From Lachnospiraceae bacterium Zagget3 (GTDB lineage Bacteria > Bacillota_A > Clostridia > Lachnospirales > Lachnospiraceae): a stretch of 14,390 bases of DNA. Below the pieces are notes generated by a model. That model had not been told where the DNA came from, did not search any database, and worked only from the letters and a program-made list of their open reading frames with translations. Position 1 is the first letter of the stretch, and each line of letters opens with the position of its first letter. Shown piece after piece: positions 6,840-13,792 of the stretch. Both the position numbers and the translations under genes were made by a program. The stretch covers positions 1 to 14,390 of the forward strand of contig MSHE01000006.1 of assembly GCA_001941025.1 (NCBI GenBank). The letters are read 5' to 3'.

Positions 6840-7742
6840 TCACGGATTGCACCGTTTGCAAGGCTCGTATCCCTGGGCAATTAAATCATCGCGGCTGCCT
6901 GTGTACTCCTGTCGATTCCCCTCGCTGATCTGGTCCACGCTGGAACAGGTGGGGTAATGAAACTTCTTCCCGTTTGTGTTCAGAATATATGTCGTTTCTT
7001 CGGTGGAATCTTCCGCTGCGGCGGAATCATCCTCCCAGCTGTCTCCCGTGGCGTAGTCAATCACGACACCCGGCTGCACGTTGTAGCAGTACACATTGAA
7101 GAGGATGCCGTCCCCTTCGTCCTCCACCGACATGGCTTCCATCTGCACCCCGCTGGCGACGAGGTTATCGCCCTCGAAAATCGGCGTGACCCGGTACAGG
7201 ACATGGTTTTCCGTCTCCTGAACATAGTCAGCGACCAGGTTCTCAAAGGGCAGCATACCCTCCACATTCATGTATCGGGTGCCAGTGATCAGGTTTTGCT
7301 CATTGGCATTTTCAGCCGTAAGCTGGTATCCAATCAGATGGCAGCGGTTGTAGAGATAGCTCCCGTCCACAAAGTCATACTGGACGCTATGCCAGCCGGT
7401 CGGTTTGACAGAACTGATGTCGCCGCGCTCCTCCGTGGGCATCAGGTCGGTGCCAACGTTTGCGAACGCCGCGCCGCATCTGCCCAGCTCATCCAGTTCA
7501 CTGTAACGCTCAAAAGATGTGGTTGTCAGGTCATCTTCCGTGAATCCCGGCACATTGCCGTTGAGTTCCACATACGGGTCGCCTGAGTATGCCGGAAGAT
7601 GAGCCAGGTCAATGAGTTCCTCAGTGACTGACGTTGACGCCTCAGCAAGCGAATCGCTGGTGGCCGGTTTGGCACCACAGCCGACCAGGAGCGCAGCGAT
7701 GAGGCAGCAAAGCGCAGCAATTTGCCGGAAGCTCTCTTTCAT
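6840..7742 (-). CDS. Secreted DNA/RNA non-specific endonuclease lipoprotein
   Basis: This 300-residue extracellular lipoprotein nuclease is of the ββα-metal type (NUC1/EndA-like). The signal peptide ends in lipobox LVGC (lipidated Cys 22). The catalytic block is YNRCHLIGYQLTAENANEQN (131-150), with the general-base histidine at 135 in an NRCH variant of the DRGH motif. It is followed by NLITGTRYMN, which carries the metal-side asparagine. The C-terminal tail (252-300) has His 262, Cys 266, Cys 295 and Cys 298 in the arrangement HYPTC...PCKRCNP, a metal-binding-like module often appended to such nucleases. Translation starts at ATG 7740-7742 behind GGAGG. The start overlaps the upstream gene's stop as ATGA, so the two are coupled. 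Likely roles are nutrient scavenging, biofilm-DNA turnover or DNA uptake; no competence genes are in view. Confidence 0.9.
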   Translation of the reverse strand: MKESFRQIAALCCLIAALLVGCGAKPATSDSLAEASTSVTEELIDLAHLPAYSGDPYVELNGNVPGFTEDDLTTTSFERYSELDELGRCGAAFANVGTDLMPTEERGDISSVKPTGWHSVQYDFVDGSYLYNRCHLIGYQLTAENANEQNLITGTRYMNVEGMLPFENLVADYVQETENHVLYRVTPIFEGDNLVASGVQMEAMSVEDEGDGILFNVYCYNVQPGVVIDYATGDSWEDDSAAAEDSTEETTYILNTNGKKFHYPTCSSVDQISEGNRQEYTGSRDDLIAQGYEPCKRCNP

Positions 7743-8152
7743 CTGGTGTAGACCTCCATTGTGATTTTGTCGTGGGACGAACCCCGGAACTCCTCGGTAG
7801 ACGTCAAACGCCATCCGTTGCCATGCACATCAATGTCGAAATAGAAATCACCCGGGTATTTACGGTTCCATTTGAACAAAATGATTTTCTCGACCCATTT
7901 CTCATATGGCGCAGCGGCAACATCTTCCACGAAACAGTACTCCCCAGAGGCCGCTTCACTCAGGAACCGCTCATCCACATTTATTTGCGGAGCATCAGAT
8001 TCTGAGAATTGTTTTTTCGTGTAATGGTTCATCCAGAGCCGGCTGTCGGCCGTCAGCGCAAGAACCCGCTGCCGCAGCACGCGGTCCTGGCTCTGCCGCC
8101 GATGATGGAACATCATGCCGTTTCTGTCATCTACAGCCGCTATTATCATCAT
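7739..8152 (-). CDS. Conserved 137-residue protein of unknown function
   Basis: The product is a soluble cytoplasmic protein with no signal peptide or membrane segment. It begins MMIIAAVDDRNGMMFHHRRQ, continues with RLWMN (39-43), GEYCFVEDV and ILFKWNRKYPGDFYFDIDV, and ends SSHDKITMEVYTR. I recall close relatives across Clostridia, some auto-annotated as ribonuclease Z. That name is not supported here because the HxHxDH metallo-hydrolase motif is absent. The opening pattern (hydrophobic strand, D-x-NGMMF--RRQSQD) is conserved in those relatives and may mark an active or binding site. ATG at 8150-8152 has GGAGG nine bases upstream. The 4-bp ATGA overlap with the nuclease gene argues for joint expression. 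Function unknown; a role tied to the nuclease is only a guess from position. Confidence 0.88.
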   Translation of the reverse strand: MMIIAAVDDRNGMMFHHRRQSQDRVLRQRVLALTADSRLWMNHYTKKQFSESDAPQINVDERFLSEAASGEYCFVEDVAAAPYEKWVEKIILFKWNRKYPGDFYFDIDVHGNGWRLTSTEEFRGSSHDKITMEVYTR

Positions 8153-8170
8153 TTTCAGTGTCCTCCAATG

Positions 8171-8341
8171 TTATAAATCAATTATCTGCATCGTGCTTTC
8201 GCAAAATTGGATGTCACCGGTGTGTCCCCAGTTCTGACAGTAATGTAAGGAAGCGTGTTCCGGCACCTCCCCACATTCAGAATATGCAAACGTACGAAAA
8301 TTCAATAGCCCCTTGCGCTTTCCTTTCAGGATTTTCAGCAA
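8171..8341 (-). CDS. Possible small Cys/His-rich protein
   Basis: A 56-codon minus frame from TTG (8341-8339) ends 18 bp before the next gene's ATG. Its C-terminal part has ECGEVPEHASLHYC, then WGHTGD, then FCES, that is four cysteines or more with interspersed histidines, reminiscent of a small metal-binding fold. A G-rich stretch (GGCGGGGGG) is the only candidate ribosome binding site. The frame stays open upstream to 8545, but that extension reads through an intrinsic terminator and is not credible. Close spacing to the downstream gene supports it being the first gene of a three-gene operon. I do not recognise the family; it may be a truncated gene. Confidence 0.35.
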   Translation of the reverse strand: MLKILKGKRKGLLNFRTFAYSECGEVPEHASLHYCQNWGHTGDIQFCESTMQIIDL

Positions 8342-8384
8342 AAGCCCCCCGCCCTTCCCACCAGGCCCCCGCACAGCGTTTCGA

Positions 8385-8408
8385 GCCGCCCCTTGGGAGG
8401 CATTTTTT
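8385..8408 (+). terminator. Plus-strand terminator-like hairpin with no assigned gene
   Basis: GCCGCCC (8385-8391) pairs with GGGAGGC (8395-8401) with one mismatch and a 3-nt loop, followed by ATTTTTTT. It has intrinsic-terminator form on the plus strand, yet no plus-strand gene lies within 1.8 kb upstream. It could serve an unannotated small RNA, block antisense transcription, or be chance. Confidence 0.4.
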
Positions 8409-8430
8409 TCAGGCACAGCTATTCTATGGC

Positions 8431-8461
8431 AAAAAAAGAGCGCACAGTCTCCTGCGCGCTC
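8431..8461 (-). terminator. Rho-independent terminator of the capsule-type operon
   Basis: On the minus strand GAGCGCGCAG, loop GAGA and CTGTGCGCTC form a 10-bp stem (one G-U pair), immediately followed by seven T residues (complement of 8431-8437). The G-U pair would be an A-C mismatch on the plus strand, so the structure is tuned to minus-strand transcription. It lies about 125 bp beyond the cpsB stop. Confidence 0.9.
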
Positions 8462-8587
8462 GAAATTTATTGTTTCCTTAACGATGGCGATATAATGTTC
8501 AATCGTCAGGCGATCAAGCAGGGCGCTCCTTACAGTTCGAAACAAGGATTTCAGACGGTACCGGACAAATGAACTCGGCGATAACCG

Positions 8588-9304
8588 TCAGACATTCGCG
8601 GTGCTATATATTCCGGTGAGTAACCGGCCTGATTTTTCATCTATCTGGCGGAGAATATCCTGACCGGCCCGTTTTTCGATTTCCGCATAAGCGCGGCCCA
8701 GGTTTGGTTTCCGGCTTGTCATGTTATGGCAGTCAGAACCGAGCGCTGCAATTTTCCCCTCCCGCAGCAGGCGCAAGGCCCTCCGGCGGGAAAGCCAGCC
8801 ATCCAGAAACGCGGCGGCATTCACCTGAAACAGAACTCCGTTTTCACTCAGCAAATCCCAGACATCCGGGTCCTGAAACGTAAAATAACGGTCAACGTGG
8901 GCCAACAGAACCGTGAACCCTCTGCCGCGTACAATGTCGATTGCCTCGGCGATCATCCGCTCTGACCACTTATGAAAGGGCATTTCCAACAGCAGAAGTG
9001 AGCTTTGCCCTACGCACAGCTGTGACAGACATTCGGTATTGGAAATCCCGTCGTAATAATACACCTCCGCGCCCAGATAAATCTCCGGCATATCCTCCGA
9101 CAGCCTGGGGGCCAACCGCTCCCAGGCTGCGTCTCGCCGTGCGAGAAACCGATCCGGTGTATCCTCCTGCGCATAGAAATGGGGCGTCGCCACGATTTTT
9201 CTGACCCCATCCTGATAGGAAAGGCGGAGCATTTGCACGCTTTCCTCTACGGAGGAGCTGCCGTCGTCCACGCAGGGGATAATATGTGAATGAAAGTCAA
9301 TCAT
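8588..9304 (-). CDS. cpsB: CpsB/YwqE-type tyrosine-protein phosphatase (PHP family)
   Basis: This 238-residue cytoplasmic manganese-dependent phosphatase removes phosphate from the tyrosine cluster of the CpsD kinase, resetting the capsule-control cycle. The full metal-ligand set is in place: His 5 and His 7 (FHSHIIP), Asp 14 (CVDDG), His 42 (ATPHF), Glu 80 (GAE), Glu 107 (LLEMP), His 136 and Arg 139 (LLAHVDRY), Asp 191 and His 193 (GSDCHN). Spacing closely follows pneumococcal CpsB, and length is normal. ATG at 9302-9304 lacks a good ribosome binding site. A 64-codon frame between lcp and this gene ends in an ATGA overlap with it, so coupled translation may drive it. It is the last gene of the operon, whereas in streptococci cpsB usually precedes cpsC and cpsD. 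Confidence 0.94.
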   Translation of the reverse strand: MIDFHSHIIPCVDDGSSSVEESVQMLRLSYQDGVRKIVATPHFYAQEDTPDRFLARRDAAWERLAPRLSEDMPEIYLGAEVYYYDGISNTECLSQLCVGQSSLLLLEMPFHKWSERMIAEAIDIVRGRGFTVLLAHVDRYFTFQDPDVWDLLSENGVLFQVNAAAFLDGWLSRRRALRLLREGKIAALGSDCHNMTSRKPNLGRAYAEIEKRAGQDILRQIDEKSGRLLTGIYSTANV

Positions 9305-9495
9305 TTGCGTATGTCGGCCAGGCAGCAGGCCCTTTTGGTGATGCCGCCTGGCATTTCTCCATTTCTATTTTGATTTTCACAGCGATTGTGCATCATGAGG
9401 GAGCCATTCCTGTCAGGAACATAATTTATAGCTGCGGTGTTCGTTCTAAAGGAGAAATGCAGAAAGCTGCGATTTGGCTCAATTATCTGCGTCAT
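9301..9495 (-). CDS. Possible small ORF bridging lcp and cpsB
   Basis: A 64-codon minus frame starts with an ATG inside the end of the LCP gene (17-bp overlap) and ends TGA overlapping the cpsB ATG as ATGA. It thus fills the only sizeable gap (174 bp) in the operon exactly. The peptide (beginning MTQIIEPNRS, ending CCLADIRK) is basic and matches nothing I know. It has no clear ribosome binding site, so it may be a chance open frame or a coupling leader rather than a functional protein. Confidence 0.25.
   Translation of the reverse strand: MTQIIEPNRSFLHFSFRTNTAAINYVPDRNGSLMMHNRCENQNRNGEMPGGITKRACCLADIRK
9318..9351 (-). promoter_or_regulatory. Stem-loop just upstream of cpsB
   Basis: On the minus strand CCAGGCGGCA (9351-9342) pairs with TGCTGCCTGG (9327-9318) with one G-U pair and a 14-nt loop, ending 13 bp before the cpsB start codon. 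There is no T-run. It could limit cpsB translation or mark a processing site. Confidence 0.45.
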
Positions 9496-10507
9496 CTTCT
9501 GCCAGTTGATAGAAGAGCTCGATCACACACTGCTTCACAGAATCCTCATCGGCATAAAATTCCATATATTCGTCGCCCACTACCGCTTCTCCGTCAGGAC
9601 TGATGATTCCTTCACACTCGCAATTTGCGAACTGCTCCACTAAATTGAACAGCTTTGTGGCGGAGCAATCCGACAGCATATAGGATGCGATGTCTATCAA
9701 CACGCCTGCCATCGAATCGCTGTCCTCGCTCCACTTGACCTGAAGCTGCTCCATCACCTCAAGCATAAACTGTTTCTGGCGCTCCATCCGGGCCAGATTG
9801 GATTGATCTCCCACATCTTTTCGTGCCCGGATATAGGTGACGCACTGGCTTCCGGTGAGCGTCATCGTTTCCCCTTCCACCAGGGAGGGATCAATGCTTG
9901 AAAAATCGTCCTGTATGGTGACTGTAACGCCGCCAATTCCATCGACCAAGATTTCAACTCCGGTCATATTCACCGCGATATAATGGTCGATTTCAACGCC
10001 ATAGAGAAAATTGCTGACAGCCGTTACCGAGTTCTCACAGCTGTCCTCCATCCCATCCCCATAGGTATGGGCCAGGGCCAGCTGCATAACCTCGGTGCCC
10101 AAATATGCGCCACCGAGGCCATAACACCGTACATCCAACATGGTGTCTCGGTTCAACTGGAGCAGCGAATAACTGTCCGAGTCCTCGTCAAGCACGATTA
10201 ACGTCACAAAATCGCTTTGAGCCGAGTTGATATAGGAACCATTGCTCTCCATCAACCCGGTTTCATCAATGCCCAAAATCAGCGTTGTCGTGATATGCTC
10301 CTTCGGGACGTACGCCTCTCCGTCGAAATAAACGACGCCAGGGGTGTCCGAATTTGCTTCATCTGTCTCGTCAATGGAAGATGAGAAGGCCTCCGGCTCT
10401 TCCTCTTGTTGAAGGAGCCAGAGGCCTGCCATCACGAGAGCCATCAACAATACAGACAAAACTAATATGACAACATATTTCTTATTTTGTCCTTTGCGAC
10501 TCTGCAT
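9479..10507 (-). CDS. LCP (LytR-CpsA-Psr) family glycopolymer ligase
   Basis: This 342-residue membrane-anchored enzyme is predicted to transfer a lipid-linked polysaccharide or teichoic-acid-like polymer to peptidoglycan outside the membrane. It has a short cytoplasmic N-terminus, one membrane helix (about 11-32), an acidic linker (33-55) and the LCP domain (about 72-290). Family landmarks are the QSDF aspartate (99), LNRDTMLDV (118-126, catalytic Arg 120/Asp 121), the VEIDHYIAVN and VDGIGGVTVTI strands (171-198), and YIRARKDVGDQSNLARMERQ (225-244) with phosphate-binding arginines 227 and 229. The last 50 residues are acidic. ATG at 10505-10507 follows AGGAG by six bases, 20 bp after the surface-protein gene. 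In a capsule operon it is the attachment step. Confidence 0.93.
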   Translation of the reverse strand: MQSRKGQNKKYVVILVLSVLLMALVMAGLWLLQQEEEPEAFSSSIDETDEANSDTPGVVYFDGEAYVPKEHITTTLILGIDETGLMESNGSYINSAQSDFVTLIVLDEDSDSYSLLQLNRDTMLDVRCYGLGGAYLGTEVMQLALAHTYGDGMEDSCENSVTAVSNFLYGVEIDHYIAVNMTGVEILVDGIGGVTVTIQDDFSSIDPSLVEGETMTLTGSQCVTYIRARKDVGDQSNLARMERQKQFMLEVMEQLQVKWSEDSDSMAGVLIDIASYMLSDCSATKLFNLVEQFANCECEGIISPDGEAVVGDEYMEFYADEDSVKQCVIELFYQLAEDDADN

Positions 10508-10527
10508 AAGGGTCTCCTAATTTTAGT

Positions 10528-11289
10528 TTAAGCACGCTTCTTGCTGACAACGAAGCAAGCCCCAGCGAGAACGACAAACGTCACAGCGCCAATCGCGTAA
10601 GCGGGCACGCCGTCAGAGGTCTTGGGGGAGGTGACAGAACCGTCAGAGCTGTCGGAGCCAGAGCCGGACGTGCCGGTATCATCCGTAGTAGAGGCAACTT
10701 CCACAATGGCAACGGGGCAGAACTGCGTAAAGGTAGCCGTTACAGAAGAAGCAGTAGCGCTCTCAACCGTGCAGTTGTCCCAGTCCCCGCCGATGCCATC
10801 GCACTGAACCAGGACGGAAACCCTGTCGGGATCATTGTAGACCTTGCTGTCGAAGGTAAACGTCAGGCTGCCGCCGGCCGCAAACAGGTTCGCCACGCCG
10901 TCGATAGCGGTGCGGATGCAAGTGATATCAAACAGGGCGGAGACAACATAGTACTCGTCCTCGTTGGTCAGCTCGGGCAGACCGAAATACGCCGCCAGAT
11001 CCTCGGCCTCTTCGATCTCCTTATAGGCGGCTTCCAGCGCCTCACGGGCAGCTGCATCAATGTCTTCCAGCGTGTGAGACTCACTGACCGGGGTGACGAT
11101 AATGTCGCCATAATCAAACGTGAGATCCAGGGGATTCCCATCGGCATCCTTCATCGTAATGTTCGAGATGGGGGGAGCCTCGTACTGCACAACGCTGCTG
11201 ATGTAGTTGCTGGCGCTTGCCGATACGACAAGGGACAGAACCGTGGCGAAGGCAAGCACCAGGGTCAATACTTTTTTCATTTTCTTCAT
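10528..11289 (-). CDS. Sortase-anchored surface protein with SPKTS signal
   Basis: This 253-residue exported wall protein is the likely dedicated substrate of the sortase encoded just before it. A signal peptide (1-27, cleavage after ASA) is followed by a 170-residue ectodomain: a helical acidic patch (73-100) and a strand-rich half ending TFTQFCPVAIVEV (187-199). A Ser/Gly/Asp-rich linker (200-220) leads to the sorting signal SPKTS (221-225), a hydrophobic helix (228-248) and the tail KKRA. SPKTS is close to the SPKTG/NPKTG signals used by class B or related sortases in Clostridia, with Ser replacing Gly. Four ectodomain cysteines (124, 163, 173, 191) are unusual for a Gram-positive surface protein. 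ATG at 11289 has AAGGAGG eight bases upstream. The ectodomain belongs to no family I can name. Confidence 0.88.
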   Translation of the reverse strand: MKKMKKVLTLVLAFATVLSLVVSASASNYISSVVQYEAPPISNITMKDADGNPLDLTFDYGDIIVTPVSESHTLEDIDAAAREALEAAYKEIEEAEDLAAYFGLPELTNEDEYYVVSALFDITCIRTAIDGVANLFAAGGSLTFTFDSKVYNDPDRVSVLVQCDGIGGDWDNCTVESATASSVTATFTQFCPVAIVEVASTTDDTGTSGSGSDSSDGSVTSPKTSDGVPAYAIGAVTFVVLAGACFVVSKKRA

Positions 11290-11302
11290 GGATGATTCCT
11301 CC

Positions 11303-12151
11303 TTAATTTAGGCTGTTCTCAGCCTGTGTTTCTTCGGTTTCGGTCTCCAAACTTTTATAGACACCCATCACCAAATAGCGCTGCGTATTATCACCACCGA
11401 GACAGGTCGATAAAATGACAATACGGTCGCCTTCCTCAATGGTAATGGAAGTATCTACGTTCGCAATCAGGCTCCGTGTTGCGTATACATCTTCGATAAA
11501 CGACTCCAATTCGGAGAACTGCGTGAAGTCGTGATAGTAGAGAAGGTGTTCATCGCTATATGGAACCGCCGCAAAGACTGTATACTCATATTCCGCTTCC
11601 GGCAAATAAATTGTGAAAGTGCGATTCGCTTCAAAGAATGTGCTGTCACTGAATCGCTCTTGCAGGAAGCCAAACATGGCGCCTGACCTCATGTTATGTC
11701 CGTAAATCACTGTCACGGGGTCGCTGAAATCCAGACTGTTGTAATCTTCAACGAAAAGGGAACCGGCATTGGAATTCGCCCCATCGCTATCCCGCGTCAG
11801 GTAGTACGCATTATCTCCTGCACGATTTAACAGCGGTTCGCTCAGATCCATGCCAGGAATTTCGAGCCAGCCAAAAATATCTGGATTCACCTCCTGGAGC
11901 GCTGCAAAATCAATGGGACTGACATAAGGTTCTGGTTCTGGTTCTGCCTCTGACGATTCCTCTTCCACAACGGGCTCCTCAACCACCTCCTCAACAGATG
12001 AATCAGATGAATCGGAGCCGGACGCCAAATCCTCCTGTCCCTTCTTGCTGGTTTCGCTCTGGTGCCATGTATTGCGAACAACCAGGGCAACGCAAACACC
12101 TGCCAGCAGGAGGAAAATCACGGCCAAAACTTTCAACGCTTTTTTCTGCAT
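11303..12151 (-). CDS. srtB: Class B sortase
   Basis: This 282-residue membrane transpeptidase cleaves a sorting signal and joins the protein to the cell wall. An N-terminal anchor (8-26) is followed by an exposed acidic, Pro-rich stalk (38-77), longer than in compact sortases, and the catalytic domain (about 79-268). The catalytic triad is visible: His 152 (IYGHNMRSG), Cys 250 (VILSTCLGG) and Arg 258 (NTQRYLVMG). YGHNM-GAMFGFL and the ILSTC box are class B features. The neighbouring gene, 13 bp downstream, supplies an SPKTS protein, a natural enzyme-substrate pair. ATG at 12149-12151 has a mediocre AGGTGG site, 68 bp after cpsD. It sits inside a capsule-control operon, which is unusual. I judge the class from these motifs only. 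Confidence 0.93.
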   Translation of the reverse strand: MQKKALKVLAVIFLLLAGVCVALVVRNTWHQSETSKKGQEDLASGSDSSDSSVEEVVEEPVVEEESSEAEPEPEPYVSPIDFAALQEVNPDIFGWLEIPGMDLSEPLLNRAGDNAYYLTRDSDGANSNAGSLFVEDYNSLDFSDPVTVIYGHNMRSGAMFGFLQERFSDSTFFEANRTFTIYLPEAEYEYTVFAAVPYSDEHLLYYHDFTQFSELESFIEDVYATRSLIANVDTSITIEEGDRIVILSTCLGGDNTQRYLVMGVYKSLETETEETQAENSLN

Positions 12152-12219
12152 ATGGGAACATTGTCACCACCTTGGCATCCAAGGCGACAGAGTGCAATCT
12201 CTACCGCTTCCCCGTGATC

Positions 12220-13032
12220 TCAGCCTTTTTTGGAGGCATCTCTGTGTTCGTACCCATATCCATATCCGTAATAATATTTAGACCCCCTGCGATACTCGCC
12301 TTTTTCATTGGAATCGCTGCCATTGAACACACAGCCCAACAGCTTGGCGTTCACCAGACGCAGCTGATACATCGTGTCTTCCAACGCCCGCTGATCGCAG
12401 GCATTGCGCCGAACGACGACGACATAGCCGTCAACCACTGTCGATACAGCGATCGCATCGGTGACAATAGAAACCGGCGGAAGATCCAGGATAATGTATT
12501 GGTACTCCTTGGACAGCCTTTGCAGAACTGCTTTCATCTGTTCAGATCCGAGCAGCTCTGACGGCATGGGCGGAATATCTCCGCCGACAATGACATCGAA
12601 GCTAATGCCGCGCGCTGATTTATAGTTCTGAATCACTTCGATGTCAGACGCCTGTCCAACCAGCAAATTGGAAAGTCCTAACCGCCCCTGGTTGGCATCC
12701 TGCCGCCCCGTTGCTACCGCAGGGCGCTTCAGGACAAGGCGCTTTTGCATATTTGGAAGCCGCATATCAGCCTCAATGAGCAACGTCTTATTTTGCGCTT
12801 CCGCAAAGGAATATGCAAGATTGATGGCGGTCTGTGTTTTTCCCTCGCCCTTCATCGCACTGGTGATGCCGATGATGTTGCATTTTTTCTGTCCTTCTTC
12901 CTGCGGCAGCGTCAGGCTCAGCTTTGTACGAAGCATCTTAAAGGACTCCGACATAGAAAAACTCATTTTGTCGCAGAGGGAACTGTCATCATAAAAGATG
13001 TCAATGTTCGCCTGCTTTTTTTTCTTGCTCAA
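12220..13032 (-). CDS. cpsD: CpsD-type bacterial tyrosine kinase
   Basis: This 270-residue cytoplasmic BY-kinase autophosphorylates its tyrosine tail and, with the membrane adaptor CpsC, controls polysaccharide polymerisation. It shows Walker A TSAMKGEGKT (57-66), Walker A' LLIEADMRLP (84-93), Walker B YIILDLPP (179-186) and a C-terminal cluster of seven tyrosines (247, 253-255, 257, 259, 261). The N-terminal SESFKMLRTKL matches the oligomerisation helix. A roughly 15-residue stretch (100-116) between the A' motif and GLSNLL is longer than usual. The start is TTG at 13030-13032, with GGAGGG seven bases upstream; the in-frame ATG at 13062 has no ribosome binding site. It overlaps cpsC by 32 bp, so the two are coupled. 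Having kinase and adaptor as separate proteins is the Gram-positive arrangement. Confidence 0.95.
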   Translation of the reverse strand: MSKKKKQANIDIFYDDSSLCDKMSFSMSESFKMLRTKLSLTLPQEEGQKKCNIIGITSAMKGEGKTQTAINLAYSFAEAQNKTLLIEADMRLPNMQKRLVLKRPAVATGRQDANQGRLGLSNLLVGQASDIEVIQNYKSARGISFDVIVGGDIPPMPSELLGSEQMKAVLQRLSKEYQYIILDLPPVSIVTDAIAVSTVVDGYVVVVRRNACDQRALEDTMYQLRLVNAKLLGCVFNGSDSNEKGEYRRGSKYYYGYGYGYEHRDASKKG

Positions 13033-13792
13033 GTGTTTTCCCTCCGACAGAAGCAGTCTCATAGTAGCCGTAAGAACTACTCTTTTTGGGTTTTGCGCCG
13101 CTATCCGGTATATAGGCCAAAATTGGAATTTCCACGATGTCCACAAAATCCTGTTCTTCGCGAATCGTGGTATTCATCATTTCCAAAAGCACGATGATGC
13201 CGACCGACAGCACGAATCCCAGCATCATCCCCATCATGGTATTTCTCATATAATTGGGAGAAACGGGCGCAGAGGGAACGATTGCATGCTCTACGATACG
13301 CGCATCTGCGCTCTCAATAATCTCGGCAATCACATCCGGCAGCACCTCACCAATCGTGGAAGCAATCAGCTCTGCCTCCACAGGGTCTGCATTTGTCACC
13401 GTCACCTGGAAAATCTGCGTATCGTTCACCGAGGACGTGGACAACATGGAGGAGATCTGCGAATAGGTATAATCCAAACCGGACTGCTCTATGACGACGT
13501 CCAACGTATCCTTGGTGTCCAAAATCGCCTCGTATACATCCACCAACTGAACAGATGCCGTCAAATCGCTGGTGGAAATACTCACATTTCCAACGCTGAT
13601 ATCCGAGTTATTCACATAAAGTTTCACGGTGGATTGATACATGGGGGTGACGTAATATTTTGTGCCCAGGTAGGCGCAGGAACCGAACAGCAGCGAAAAT
13701 GTAATGATAAACCACAGTTTTTTCAAACAAGCCCGGGCAAGTCTCAGCAAATCGATCTCAACAACCTGGTTGTTCTTCCTTTTGTTCGACAC
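13001..13792 (-). CDS. cpsC: CpsC/Wzz-type chain-length regulator and kinase activator
   Basis: This 263-residue membrane protein is the partner that CpsD needs for kinase activity, and it sets polysaccharide chain length. It has a short cytoplasmic N-terminus with the VEIDLLRLARACLKKLW motif (11-27), membrane helix 1 (about 26-46), an extracellular domain (47-180), a Pro-containing stretch PSAPVSPN just before helix 2 (about 185-205), and a cytoplasmic tail (206-263). The tail carries IPILAYIP and a small YGYY tyrosine patch. GTG at 13790-13792 is the start because GGAGG lies seven bases upstream; the longer in-frame extension lacks a leader or motif. It is the first gene of the operon. Sequence from the start to the promoter is untranslated. 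Confidence 0.93.
   Translation of the reverse strand: MSNKRKNNQVVEIDLLRLARACLKKLWFIITFSLLFGSCAYLGTKYYVTPMYQSTVKLYVNNSDISVGNVSISTSDLTASVQLVDVYEAILDTKDTLDVVIEQSGLDYTYSQISSMLSTSSVNDTQIFQVTVTNADPVEAELIASTIGEVLPDVIAEIIESADARIVEHAIVPSAPVSPNYMRNTMMGMMLGFVLSVGIIVLLEMMNTTIREEQDFVDIVEIPILAYIPDSGAKPKKSSSYGYYETASVGGKTLEQEKKAGEH

Larger units (their letters stand above)
8342..8587. other. Intergenic region between the nuclease and capsule-type operons
   Basis: This stretch holds two opposed terminators (8385-8408 plus, 8431-8461 minus) and no convincing gene. I could not find a clear minus-strand promoter for the nuclease operon here. Confidence 0.4.

Noticed and set aside
7739..8152. Ribonuclease Z as the name for the 137-residue protein
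   Set aside because: The metallo-beta-lactamase HxHxDH signature and the expected length (about 300 residues) are both missing.
8342..8545. Upstream extension of the small Cys/His-rich frame
   Set aside because: It would translate through the rho-independent terminator of the capsule-type operon, so only the part downstream of it was considered.
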